Below are positions 38,868 to 47,150 of a DNA stretch of 64,000 nucleotides, piece after piece. Location: positions 62,001-126,000 of the forward strand of contig NZ_SLXL01000006.1 of the NCBI RefSeq assembly GCF_004345735.1, written 5' to 3'. Each line of letters begins with the position of its first letter. Positions within the stretch are counted from its first letter, which is position 1. The notes beneath the pieces were generated by a model. It was not told the DNA's origin and did not search any database. It saw nothing but the letters and a program-made list of their open reading frames with translations. The position numbers were made by a program, and so were the translations under genes. Source of the stretch: Rhodovulum adriaticum (GTDB lineage: Bacteria > Pseudomonadota > Alphaproteobacteria > Rhodobacterales > Rhodobacteraceae).

Positions 38868-39791
38868 ATGCGCCCCACCGCCTTTGCCCGGCCCGGCCGG
38901 TTCTACCGTGGCAACTTGCACACCCATTCCAACCTGTCCGACGGGGTTCTGGACCCGGCCGAGGTCTGCCGCCGCTATCGCGCCGAAGGCTATGACTTTG
39001 TCGCGCTGACCGATCATTTCATCGGCGAATACGGCTATCCCATCGTCGATACCGTGCCCTATCGCGACGATGGCTTCACCACGATCCTGGGGGCGGAACT
39101 GCATTCCGGCGCGATGGAAAACGGCGAGTTGTGGCACATTCTGGCCGTGGGGCTACCCGCCGATTTCGCGCCTGCCAACGCGCCGGGCTTTCACCCGGTC
39201 GCGGGGCAGGAAACCGGCCCCGAGATCGCCGAGCGGGCGCGCGCGGCCGGGGCGTTCGTCGCCATCGCGCACCCGCAATGGTCGGGCCTGACCCTGGCCG
39301 ATGCCCGCAGCCTGGCCGCCGCCCACGCGGTCGAGGTCTATAACCACGGCTGCGCCACCGGGGCCGATCGGGCGGACGGGTTCCACACGCTGGATCTGCT
39401 GCTGTCCGAGGGGCGCGACCTGACCCTGGTCGCGACCGACGATGCGCATTTCAACGAACCCGACCATTTCGGCGGCTGGGTCATGGTCAAGGCCGAGGAA
39501 AACACGCCCGAGGCGCTGCTGACCGCGCTGAAGGACGGCGCGTTCTATTCCACGCAAGGCCCGGCCTTTCACGACCTGCGGGTCGAGGGCGACACGGTTC
39601 ATGTCGAAAGCTCGGCGGTGGCGGCGGTGATCGTTCAGGGCCAGGGATCTGCGGCCCAGGCACAGCATGGCGACAGCCTGACCCGCGCCGAGGTGCCGCT
39701 GACGCGGGCCGCAGACAGCGCCTGGCTACGCGTCACGCTGATCGACCGGGCCGGACGGCGGGCCTGGTCGAACCCGATCCAGCGGGGCTGA
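38868..39791 (+). CDS. PHP-domain metal-dependent phosphoesterase
   Basis: 307 residues. The PHP metal motifs are in order: GNLHTHSNLSDG at 15-26, VALTDH near 46, GAELHSG near 70, AIAHPQWSG near 130, and the final ATDDAHF near 190. The C-terminal 90 residues are beta-rich. The enzymes of this family hydrolyse phosphoesters, for example nucleotides or phosphorylated sugars, in the cytoplasm. A GAGGAGAG site precedes the ATG. As the last gene of the PotABCD-like operon it may process the imported solute; it is convergent with the Ugp-like operon. Confidence 0.85.
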   Translation: MRPTAFARPGRFYRGNLHTHSNLSDGVLDPAEVCRRYRAEGYDFVALTDHFIGEYGYPIVDTVPYRDDGFTTILGAELHSGAMENGELWHILAVGLPADFAPANAPGFHPVAGQETGPEIAERARAAGAFVAIAHPQWSGLTLADARSLAAAHAVEVYNHGCATGADRADGFHTLDLLLSEGRDLTLVATDDAHFNEPDHFGGWVMVKAEENTPEALLTALKDGAFYSTQGPAFHDLRVEGDTVHVESSAVAAVIVQGQGSAAQAQHGDSLTRAEVPLTRAADSAWLRVTLIDRAGRRAWSNPIQRG

Positions 39792-39807
39792 ACGTTCCTG
39801 CGGACGG

Positions 39808-40614
39808 CTACTTGATCCCCGCCCGCAAAAACGCCTGCACGAACTGCCGCTGGAACACCAGGAACAGCACCAGCAGCGGCGCGATCACCATGACCGTGGC
39901 CGCCGAGATCACCGAAATATCCACCCCGTTTTCCGGCGCGCCAAAGATCGACAGGCCCACGGTCAGCGGGCGGCTGGATTCGTTGTTGGTGACCACCAGC
40001 GGCCATAGGAAATTGTTCCAGTGGGTGGAAATCGAAACCAGCGCATAGGCCAGGTAGGTGGGCCGGGCCGCCGGAACATAGACCCGCCACAGCACGCCCA
40101 ACAGCGAACAGCCCTCGACCCGGGCAGCCTCGTCCAGCTCTTTCGGCACGGATTTGAAGGCCTGCCGCATCAGGAAGATGCCAAAGGCCGAGGCCATGTA
40201 GGGCGCCCCGATGCCCAGGATCGTGTCCAGCAGGCCCAACTGCGTGGCGACCTTGTAATTCTCGACGATCAGCACCTCGGGCAGGATGAATAGCTGCAAC
40301 AGGACCAGCACAAATAGAACATCCTTTCCGCGAAAATCGATTTGGGCAAAGGCAAAACCGGCAAGTGTGCACAGCAGGAATTGTCCGATCAGAACAATCG
40401 TGACCAAAAGAAAGGAATTCAGAAAATACCGCAGCCACGGCGCGCCCTCCCACGCGGTGCGGAAGTTGTCCAGCGTCCAGGCCGCGCCCAGGTTGAAGTT
40501 CACCGCATCCGTGCTGGCATGAAACGCCGCCCAGAACGCAAAGATCAGCGGCGATATCCAGATCGCGGCCAGGGCCAGCGCCAGCACAGGTTCCAGGCGG
40601 TTCAACAAGGTCAT
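39808..40614 (-). CDS. ABC transporter permease, UgpE-like
   Basis: 268 residues. Six helices and the carbohydrate-permease (CUT1) EAA loop DEAARVEGCSLLGVLWRVYVPAARP near 165-190. Sequence NNFLWPLVVTNNESSRPLTVGL near 200 is typical of UgpE/MalG. Its ATG overlaps the upstream permease stop (ATGA). It is the last gene of a five-gene leftward operon (deoR-type regulator, ATPase, binding protein, two permeases). Confidence 0.88.
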   Translation of the reverse strand: MTLLNRLEPVLALALAAIWISPLIFAFWAAFHASTDAVNFNLGAAWTLDNFRTAWEGAPWLRYFLNSFLLVTIVLIGQFLLCTLAGFAFAQIDFRGKDVLFVLVLLQLFILPEVLIVENYKVATQLGLLDTILGIGAPYMASAFGIFLMRQAFKSVPKELDEAARVEGCSLLGVLWRVYVPAARPTYLAYALVSISTHWNNFLWPLVVTNNESSRPLTVGLSIFGAPENGVDISVISAATVMVIAPLLVLFLVFQRQFVQAFLRAGIK

Positions 40615-41504
40615 CGGTAATGCGTCCTGCGGTCGATCACGAAGAACTGGAACGCCGCCAGCGCCCCCAGAACGGCCAGCACCAGTACGGTCATGGCCGC
40701 CGCCGCGGGCGCGTCGAAAAAGGCAAAGGCGTTTTCCCAGATGTAATAGAGGATCAGCTTGGACGCGTCCGACGGCCCGCCCTTGGTCAGGATGAACAGA
40801 TGGTCGATCAGCTTCACCGAATTGATCATCGCGTTGACCAGGATGAACAGCGTGGTCGGCATCAACAGCGGCAGCACGATCCGGCGGGTATAGGCCCAAC
40901 GAGAGGCACCTTCGATCTGGGCGGCCTCTTTCAGGTCGGGCGGGATGGTCTGTAACGCGGCCAGGTAGAAGATCATGAAAAACCCCGCCTCTTTCCAGAT
41001 CGTCACGGCGCAGACGGCCCACAGCGCGGTTTCCGGTTGGCCCAGCCAGTTGACGGAGGGCGCCCCGAACAGCGCGCCGATCTGATCCAGAACGCCGAAA
41101 CCGGGCGTGTAAAAGAACAGCCACAGGTTGCCCGCCGCGATCATCGGCAGGACCGTGGGCGTGAAATAGGCGGTGCGCACGAAACTGCGGGCCGGGATTT
41201 TCGAATTCGCCCACAGCGCCATCGCCAAGGCCAGCGCGATGGAAATCGGGATCGTCACGCCCGCGTACAGCAGGTTGTTCTTGGCCACCAGCCAGAAGGT
41301 CGGGTCGTCGAACAGGCGCTGGTAGTTTTCCAGCCCCACGAACTCGGTCGGGCGTCGGCGGGTGCCGCGGGAAAACAGGCTAGTCCAGAGCGTCGCGACC
41401 GTGGGGTAAAAGGCAAAGGTCGTCAGCATCACCAGCGCAGGCGTCAGCAGCAGCCATCCGTGGATGGCGTGGCGGCGTCGGCGGAGGGCGGCAAGATCGG
41501 GCAT
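40611..41504 (-). CDS. ABC transporter permease, UgpA-like
   Basis: 297 residues from ATG 41504, six bases after AAGG. Six helices; TFAFYPTVATLWTSLF in TM1 and the EAA loop KEAAQIEGASRWAYTRRIVLPLLMP near 205 are of the UgpA/MalF (CUT1) type. With UgpE-like it makes the inner-membrane channel for a sugar-phosphate-type solute. Confidence 0.88.
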   Translation of the reverse strand: MPDLAALRRRRHAIHGWLLLTPALVMLTTFAFYPTVATLWTSLFSRGTRRRPTEFVGLENYQRLFDDPTFWLVAKNNLLYAGVTIPISIALALAMALWANSKIPARSFVRTAYFTPTVLPMIAAGNLWLFFYTPGFGVLDQIGALFGAPSVNWLGQPETALWAVCAVTIWKEAGFFMIFYLAALQTIPPDLKEAAQIEGASRWAYTRRIVLPLLMPTTLFILVNAMINSVKLIDHLFILTKGGPSDASKLILYYIWENAFAFFDAPAAAAMTVLVLAVLGALAAFQFFVIDRRTHYR

Positions 41505-41555
41505 GTGCAACCTTGAAAGACCGGCGCCGGGCGAACCCGGCGCCGGAGGTGGGTC

Positions 41556-42809
41556 TTACTGATAGGCCGACAGCAGACGCTCGGCGGCGGCCTGCGCCTC
41601 GGCCAGGGCCTCGGCGGGCGACTTGGTGCCGGTCAGCGCGGCCTGGATCGCGTTGTTCAGGCCTTCGCGCACGCGGGCGGTTTCAAAGGTCGAGAACTCG
41701 GCCACCGCATGTTCCAGCTGGTCGCGGGCGACCAGTGCCGGCGGGAACTCGGCGGTGTAGGCCTGCAACGCGTCGGTTTCATAGGCGGCGGGCGACACGC
41801 CCATATAGCCCGTGGCGATCGACCATTCGGCGGCCTTTTCCGGCGAGGTCATGAACTGGATCAGCTTCAGCGCGGCGGCTTTCTCTTCGTCGGTGGAGTC
41901 CTTGAAGAGGTAGAAGTTGCCGCCGCCGGTGGGCGAACCCAAGCGTTCGTTGGCGGGCAGCATGGCGACGCCGAAATCGAACTGCGCGTTGTTCTTGACC
42001 GCGGTCAGGTTGCCGGTGGAATGCCACATCATCGCCGTCTTGCCCTCAAGGAAGGCCTGGCGCAGGGTGCCCCATTCCACGGTGCCCTCGGGCATGATGC
42101 CGTGTTCGACCGACAGCGATTTCCAGAACTCCAGCGTTTCCACCACGGCCGGATCGTCGAAATAGGTGGTCAGCCCGTCGTTCGACATCACCTCTTTGCC
42201 GTTCTGGATCGCCAGCGCCTGGAACATCCAGTAGGGATAGCCGGTGGACGGGATCATCAGGCCATGGTGGTCGTCAGTGGTCAGGGCCTTGCCCATCTCG
42301 ACCATCTCGTCCCAGGTGGTGGGCGCCTTTTCGGGGTCCAGGCCCGCCGCGCGGAACATGTCCTTGTTGTAATAGGCCACGATGGTCGAGCGCTGGAACG
42401 GCACGCCCCAGGTCTTGCCCTCGATCTGGCCGTTGGCCATCAGCGCGGGGTAAAAGCTGTCCAGCCACGCGGCGTCGTCGGTCACATCGTCGAAGGGCAC
42501 GATCAGGTCTTGTTCGATCAGGTCGTAGGCATCGATCGAGAACATCACCGCCAGCTGCGCCGGTTCGCCCGAGTTCAGCGCCGACAGCGCCTTGATACGG
42601 GTGTCGTCGTAGTTGCCGGCATAGATGGCGTTGACGGTGATGTCGGGGTTGGCCTCTTCGAACTCGGCCACGATGCCGTCGACCACCTGGGTCAGCGGAC
42701 CGCCCACGGCGATGGGGTAGTACATGGTCAGCTCGGTCTCGGCCAGGGCCGGATTGACAAGCGCCGTGCCCGCGGCGAGCATCATGGCGGCAGGTGCATA
42801 GCGAAGCAT
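41556..42809 (-). CDS. ABC transporter substrate-binding protein, UgpB-like
   Basis: 417 residues with a Sec signal peptide cut after ALA near residue 23. The mature protein begins ETELTMYYPIAVGGPLTQVV. It has AIYAGNYDDTRIKAL near 62, close to the GNY segment of the glycerol-3-phosphate binder UgpB, and GSPTGGGNFYLFKDS near 290. Glycerol 3-phosphate or glycerophosphodiesters are plausible ligands, but residue-level support is weak by eye. It lies 12 bases after the ATPase gene. Confidence 0.85.
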   Translation of the reverse strand: MLRYAPAAMMLAAGTALVNPALAETELTMYYPIAVGGPLTQVVDGIVAEFEEANPDITVNAIYAGNYDDTRIKALSALNSGEPAQLAVMFSIDAYDLIEQDLIVPFDDVTDDAAWLDSFYPALMANGQIEGKTWGVPFQRSTIVAYYNKDMFRAAGLDPEKAPTTWDEMVEMGKALTTDDHHGLMIPSTGYPYWMFQALAIQNGKEVMSNDGLTTYFDDPAVVETLEFWKSLSVEHGIMPEGTVEWGTLRQAFLEGKTAMMWHSTGNLTAVKNNAQFDFGVAMLPANERLGSPTGGGNFYLFKDSTDEEKAAALKLIQFMTSPEKAAEWSIATGYMGVSPAAYETDALQAYTAEFPPALVARDQLEHAVAEFSTFETARVREGLNNAIQAALTGTKSPAEALAEAQAAAERLLSAYQ

Positions 42810-42821
42810 GGGTCTTCCTCT

Positions 42822-43919
42822 TCAGTCGGTTGACGGGTGGGGTTGGGGTGCCTTTCGGCTATCACGGGGTGCTGTTTGGCGACGGTCGCCCCCGTAATCC
42901 TGCTGCGGGTCCTTTTTGGCTTTGCCCGTCTGGGCGTCGAAAAGGACCCGGTGTTCCTGTGGCAAATGCAGCCCGATCCGCTGGCCCGGCCGCCAATCGG
43001 CATGGCCGGGCACCGACAGGATCAGGCCGCGCGCGGCCGGGTGATCCACGATCAGATGCGTCGCGGCGCCCATATACTCGACCTCGCACACGATGCCGGC
43101 CAGATCGGGGACGCTGGCGGCGGGCGACAGATGCTCGGGCCGCAGGCCGATCAGGGCGCCGGGTCGGCCCAGGGCCGCCCCCTCGACAATTGCCATGGGC
43201 GGATCGCCGATGAACTCTGCCGCAAAGGTGCTGACCGGATCGGCATAGAGCGCGCGGGGGCTGCCCACCTGTTCGACCGCACCGTCGCGCATCAGGACCA
43301 CCTGGTCGGACAGCGACATCGCCTCGGTCTGGTCGTGGGTGACATAGATCACCGTCAGCCCCAGCCGCCGCTGCAAACCCTTGATATCGCGCCGCACGGA
43401 ATGGCGCAGCTTGGCATCCAGGTTGGACAGCGGTTCGTCCATCAGGCACAGCGGATGGCCCGACACCACCGCGCGGGCCAATGCCACGCGCTGGCGCTGG
43501 CCACCGGACAGGGCGGCGGGCTTGCGCCCCTCCAGCCCCTCAAGGCCCAGCATGGCCACGGCCTGGGCCAGTTTTGCCTCACGCTCGGCCCGCTGGACCC
43601 GGCGCACCCGCATCCCGAACAGGATGTTCTCGCGCACACTAAGATGCGGGAACAGGGCGTAGGACTGGAACACCATGGACAGGCCCCGGTCCGAGGCCGG
43701 GCGGGCGGTCATGTCCCGCCCCGCGATCCGCACGCACCCCGCATCCGGCGCCTCCAGCCCCGAGATCAGGCGCAGGAGCGTAGACTTGCCGCAGCCAGAG
43801 GGGCCCAGGATCGACACGAACGCGCCCTCTGGCACCGCAAGCGAGACATCGCGCACGCCCCCCTTGCCGCCCCATTGGCGGGTGACAGCCTCCAGCGTGA
43901 CATAAGGCGTGCCGGTCAT
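42822..43919 (-). CDS. ABC transporter ATP-binding protein, UgpC-like
   Basis: 365 residues. Walker A GPSGCGKSTLLRLISG near 39, Q-loop FQSYALFPHLSVREN, signature LSGGQRQRVALARA near 135, Walker B LCLMDEPLSNLDAKLR, switch VTHDQTEAMSL. The C-terminal TOBE half ends in a hydrophilic, Arg/Lys/Pro-rich tail of about 30 residues not typical of the family. The ATG at 43919 overlaps the stop of the regulator gene, so the repressor and transporter are co-expressed. Confidence 0.92.
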   Translation of the reverse strand: MTGTPYVTLEAVTRQWGGKGGVRDVSLAVPEGAFVSILGPSGCGKSTLLRLISGLEAPDAGCVRIAGRDMTARPASDRGLSMVFQSYALFPHLSVRENILFGMRVRRVQRAEREAKLAQAVAMLGLEGLEGRKPAALSGGQRQRVALARAVVSGHPLCLMDEPLSNLDAKLRHSVRRDIKGLQRRLGLTVIYVTHDQTEAMSLSDQVVLMRDGAVEQVGSPRALYADPVSTFAAEFIGDPPMAIVEGAALGRPGALIGLRPEHLSPAASVPDLAGIVCEVEYMGAATHLIVDHPAARGLILSVPGHADWRPGQRIGLHLPQEHRVLFDAQTGKAKKDPQQDYGGDRRQTAPRDSRKAPQPHPSTD

Positions 43920-44686
43920 GGGCGGGCCTCCTCTTCGGCGGCGATCAGCAGCCGGTCGGCCAGGGGGTCCAGCAGGGCGGCATGGGTACCCTCGGGGCGG
44001 CGATCCAGAACGATCATGTCCTGATCGGCCAGCCGCCCGCCCACGGCGGCGGCGCGGCGGCCGAACTTGGTGCTGTCGGCCACCAGGACAGAGCGGCGGC
44101 TGTTCGCCCGGATCCGTTCGCGCGCGCGCACCTCGGGTTCGTGGAAATCCAGCAAACTGCCGTCGCTGTCGATGCCGCCTACCCCGTAGATCCCGATATC
44201 GGCCCGATAGGCCGAAAAGACCCCGATCGCCGCTGCATCCAGGAAATCGCGGTCGGGCAACCGCATCTCGCCGCCGGGCAGGACGATCCGGTTCGTGGTA
44301 TTTTCCGACAGCGCCATCGCGGCGTTCAGGTTGTTGGTGACGACCGTCAGCGCCTCTTTGCCGGTCAGGGCCTGGGCCACGATGGCCGGTGTCGTCCCGA
44401 TAGAGATGAAGACCGTCGCACCATCCGGCACCAACCCTGCCACCACCCGCCCGATGGCCTGCTTGGCCTCCAGGTTCAGGACGGCGCGCGCGGCATAGGA
44501 CATGTTGGCGCTGCCATCGATGAATTCGGCCCCGCCATGCAGGCGGCGCAGCTTGGATTCCTCGCACAGCGCGTTCAGGTCGCGGCGGATCGTGTGGGCG
44601 GACACGCCCAGATCTGCCGCCAGGCTGTCCACCATGACCCGCCCCTGCCGCTGCGCCGCGGCGAGAATCGCTGACCGTCTGTCCAT
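43916..44686 (-). CDS. DeoR-family transcriptional repressor
   Basis: 256 residues. The DeoR helix-turn-helix is at the N-terminus: SLAADLGVSAHTIRRDLNALCE near 20-41, followed by RRLHGGAE. The sugar-phosphate sensor domain has SIGTTPAIVAQAL near 95 and ADSTKFGRRA near 205. I chose ATG 44686, eight bases after AGAGG; upstream ATGs at 44701-44707 fall inside a palindromic operator. It probably senses a sugar or glycerol phosphate and controls the operon it heads and the divergent phytase-like gene. Confidence 0.9.
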   Translation of the reverse strand: MDRRSAILAAAQRQGRVMVDSLAADLGVSAHTIRRDLNALCEESKLRRLHGGAEFIDGSANMSYAARAVLNLEAKQAIGRVVAGLVPDGATVFISIGTTPAIVAQALTGKEALTVVTNNLNAAMALSENTTNRIVLPGGEMRLPDRDFLDAAAIGVFSAYRADIGIYGVGGIDSDGSLLDFHEPEVRARERIRANSRRSVLVADSTKFGRRAAAVGGRLADQDMIVLDRRPEGTHAALLDPLADRLLIAAEEEARP

Positions 44687-44699
44687 AAGCGCACCTCTC

Positions 44700-44715
44700 A
44701 TGCTCATATGAGCAT
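44700..44715. promoter_or_regulatory. 16-bp perfect palindrome, probable operator
   Basis: ATGCTCATATGAGCAT is a perfect palindrome 14 bases upstream of the regulator start. A candidate autoregulatory operator for the DeoR protein. Confidence 0.6.
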
Positions 44716-44763
44716 TCCGGCGTAACGCCGTGATGACGGATCAGACCGGCGGGGCCGCTCCGG

Positions 44764-44779
44764 CGCTTTCGCGAAAGCG
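44764..44779. promoter_or_regulatory. 16-bp perfect palindrome, probable DeoR operator
   Basis: CGCTTTCGCGAAAGCG is a perfect palindrome in the divergent promoter region. DeoR-family GlpR operators often contain TTTCG...CGAAA half-sites, which this matches. Confidence 0.6.
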
Positions 44780-44853
44780 ACATGTTTCCGACACCCACCT
44801 GTTACCTGCGCACCTCATCACCGAAGGACATTCATCCATCGACGAGGATTCCC

Positions 44854-47010
44854 ATGACCGCACGCCTTCTGGGCCTGACCTCGGTTCTGGCGCTGGCCGC
44901 CGGTACCGCGGGCGCCGACATGAACTTCAACCGCATCGCGTCCTTCCCGGTCGTGATGAACATGGCCGAGGGCGAGGACATCGCCCGCGAAAGCTCGGCC
45001 GAGATCATCGACGCCACCGCGGACGGCATGACCCTGGTCTACACCGACAGCCCGCTGGGCGTGCTGGGCATGATCGACATCACCGACCCGGCCAACCCCG
45101 CCCCCAAGGGCAACATCGCGCTGGATGGCGAACCGACCAGCGTGGCCGTGATCGGCACCATCGCCTTTGCCGGGGTGAACACCTCGGACAGCTATACCGA
45201 TCCCTCGGGCAAGATGGTCGCCATCGACACCGCCAGCGGCGACGTGATCGGCGAATGCGCCCTGGTCGGCCAGCCTGACAGCGTGGCGAAATCCCCCGAT
45301 GGCAGCTTTCTGGCCGTGGCGATCGAGAACGAGCGCGACGAGGATCTGAACGACGGCATCATCCCGCAGATGCCCGCCGGGTCGCTGCAGCTGGTGCCGG
45401 TGAAACGCGGCAACCTGGATTGCGGCGGCATCAAGACCGTGGACCTGACCGGCCTGGCCGAAATCGCGCCCAGCGATCCCGAACCGGAATACGTTTCGAT
45501 CAATGCCGAGGGCGAAATCGTCGTCACCATGCAGGAAAACAACCACCTGGTGGTGGTGTCCAAGGATGGCGAGGTGCTGTCGCACTTCTCTGCCGGGGCG
45601 GTTGACCTGGAGGGCATCGACGCCACGGACGAGCGCGGCGCACTGATCTTTACCGAGTCCCAAGAGGGCCGCAAGCGCGAGCCCGACGCCGTGACCTGGA
45701 TCGACGACACCCATTTCGCCACCGCCAACGAAGGCGACTACGAGGGCGGCTCGCGCGGGTGGACGATCTTTAGCCAGGATGGCGATGTCGTCTATGAAAG
45801 CGGCACCAGCTTTGAACATGCGATCGTGCAGATCGGCCACTACCCGGACAAGCGGTCGGATGCCAAGGGCGTGGAACCGGAATCGGTGACCTTCGGCACC
45901 TTCGACGGCACGCCGATGGTCTTTGTCGGGGCCGAGCGTGCCTCGGTCGTGGGGGTCTATGACGTGACCGACCCGGCCGCCCCGGTGCTGGCCCAACTGC
46001 TGCCCTCGGGCGTCGGGCCGGAAGGCTATGTGGTGATCCCGCAGCGCAACCTGCTGGTTTCGGCCAACGAGGCCGACCTGATCGAGGATGGCGGCGCCCG
46101 CGCCCATGTCATGCTGTTCGAATACCAGAACGGCGCGGCGGTCTACCCGCACCTGACCAGCGCGGGCATGGACGAACTGACCGGCTGGGGTGCGATTTCC
46201 GGCATGGTCGCCGATGCGGACGGCATCGTCTGGGCCGTGAACGACAGCTTCTACGGGTTCCAGCCGACGATCTTCAAGATCGACACCACGCAAACTCCGG
46301 CCCGGATCGTCGATGCGATCCGAATCACCCGCAAGGGTCGCCCGGCGCAAAAGCTGGATCTGGAAGGCATCACCCTGGACGGCAATGGCGGGTTCTGGGT
46401 CGCCTCCGAGGGCCGCACCGACCGCGTGGTCCCGCACGCGCTGTATCACGTCAACGCCAAGGGCGAGATCAAGAAAGAGATCGGCCTGCCCGCGGAACTG
46501 ATGGCGGTGGAAAAACGCTTCGGCTTCGAAGGGATCACCAAGATCGGCGACACCCTGTGGATGGCCGTGCAGCGCGAGTGGAAGGACGACCCCAAGAACC
46601 ACGTCAAGCTGGTGTCCTACAACATCGAGACCGGCGAATGGGGCGCGGTGCGCTATGAAAAGGCACAGCCCGAAACCGGTTGGGTCGGCCTGTCGGAAAT
46701 CACCGCCCACGGCGACTACGTCTACGTGGTGGAACGCGACAACCAGCACGATTTCCGCGCCGTGACCAAGAAGATCTACCGCATCCCGCTGGCCCAGATG
46801 CAGCCCGCGCCCTTGGGCGGCGATCTGCCGGTGGTGTCCAAGGAACTGGTCCGCGACCTGCTGCCCGACCTGACCGCCACCGGCGGCTATGTTCTGGACA
46901 AGGTCGAGGGCCTGGCCATCGCCGAGGACGGCACGATGTGGGTGTCCACCGACAATGACGGCGTGGACGACCACTCGGGCGAGACGATGTTCTTTGCGGT
47001 CAAGCCGTAA
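44854..47010 (+). CDS. secreted esterase-like/phytase-like beta-propeller protein
   Basis: 718 residues from ATG 44854, with a Sec signal peptide ending near AGTAGA (residue 20). The body is made of propeller-like repeats with many Asp/Gly loops (VYDVTDPAAPVLAQLLPS; YVVIPQRNLLVSANE). The C-terminal half from about 440 matches the esterase-like activity of phytase domain (LDLEGITLDGNGGFWVASEG; GFEGITKIGDTLWMAVQREW; DKVEGLAIAEDGTMWVSTDNDG). Likely periplasmic and acts on phosphate esters. It is divergent from the DeoR-Ugp operon, sharing the operator region, so it could release the solute that the importer takes up. Confidence 0.85.
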   Translation: MTARLLGLTSVLALAAGTAGADMNFNRIASFPVVMNMAEGEDIARESSAEIIDATADGMTLVYTDSPLGVLGMIDITDPANPAPKGNIALDGEPTSVAVIGTIAFAGVNTSDSYTDPSGKMVAIDTASGDVIGECALVGQPDSVAKSPDGSFLAVAIENERDEDLNDGIIPQMPAGSLQLVPVKRGNLDCGGIKTVDLTGLAEIAPSDPEPEYVSINAEGEIVVTMQENNHLVVVSKDGEVLSHFSAGAVDLEGIDATDERGALIFTESQEGRKREPDAVTWIDDTHFATANEGDYEGGSRGWTIFSQDGDVVYESGTSFEHAIVQIGHYPDKRSDAKGVEPESVTFGTFDGTPMVFVGAERASVVGVYDVTDPAAPVLAQLLPSGVGPEGYVVIPQRNLLVSANEADLIEDGGARAHVMLFEYQNGAAVYPHLTSAGMDELTGWGAISGMVADADGIVWAVNDSFYGFQPTIFKIDTTQTPARIVDAIRITRKGRPAQKLDLEGITLDGNGGFWVASEGRTDRVVPHALYHVNAKGEIKKEIGLPAELMAVEKRFGFEGITKIGDTLWMAVQREWKDDPKNHVKLVSYNIETGEWGAVRYEKAQPETGWVGLSEITAHGDYVYVVERDNQHDFRAVTKKIYRIPLAQMQPAPLGGDLPVVSKELVRDLLPDLTATGGYVLDKVEGLAIAEDGTMWVSTDNDGVDDHSGETMFFAVKP

Positions 47011-47037
47011 ACGCGCGGCAGCCCCTTCCCGCCAACG

Positions 47038-47065
47038 AACGGCCCCGCCCGGTGCGGGGCCGTTT
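47038..47065 (+). terminator. intrinsic terminator
   Basis: A perfect 11-bp stem AACGGCCCCGC/GCGGGGCCGTT with a five-base loop, followed by T. It lies 28 bases after the phytase-like gene. Confidence 0.85.
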
Positions 47066-47150
47066 CGATTCCGGGCATCACCCCCGTTCGCCGCGCCTTT
47101 CCTGCGCCGAATTTGACCCCCGTCATAGGCACAGCCCCCCGGAACATGCC

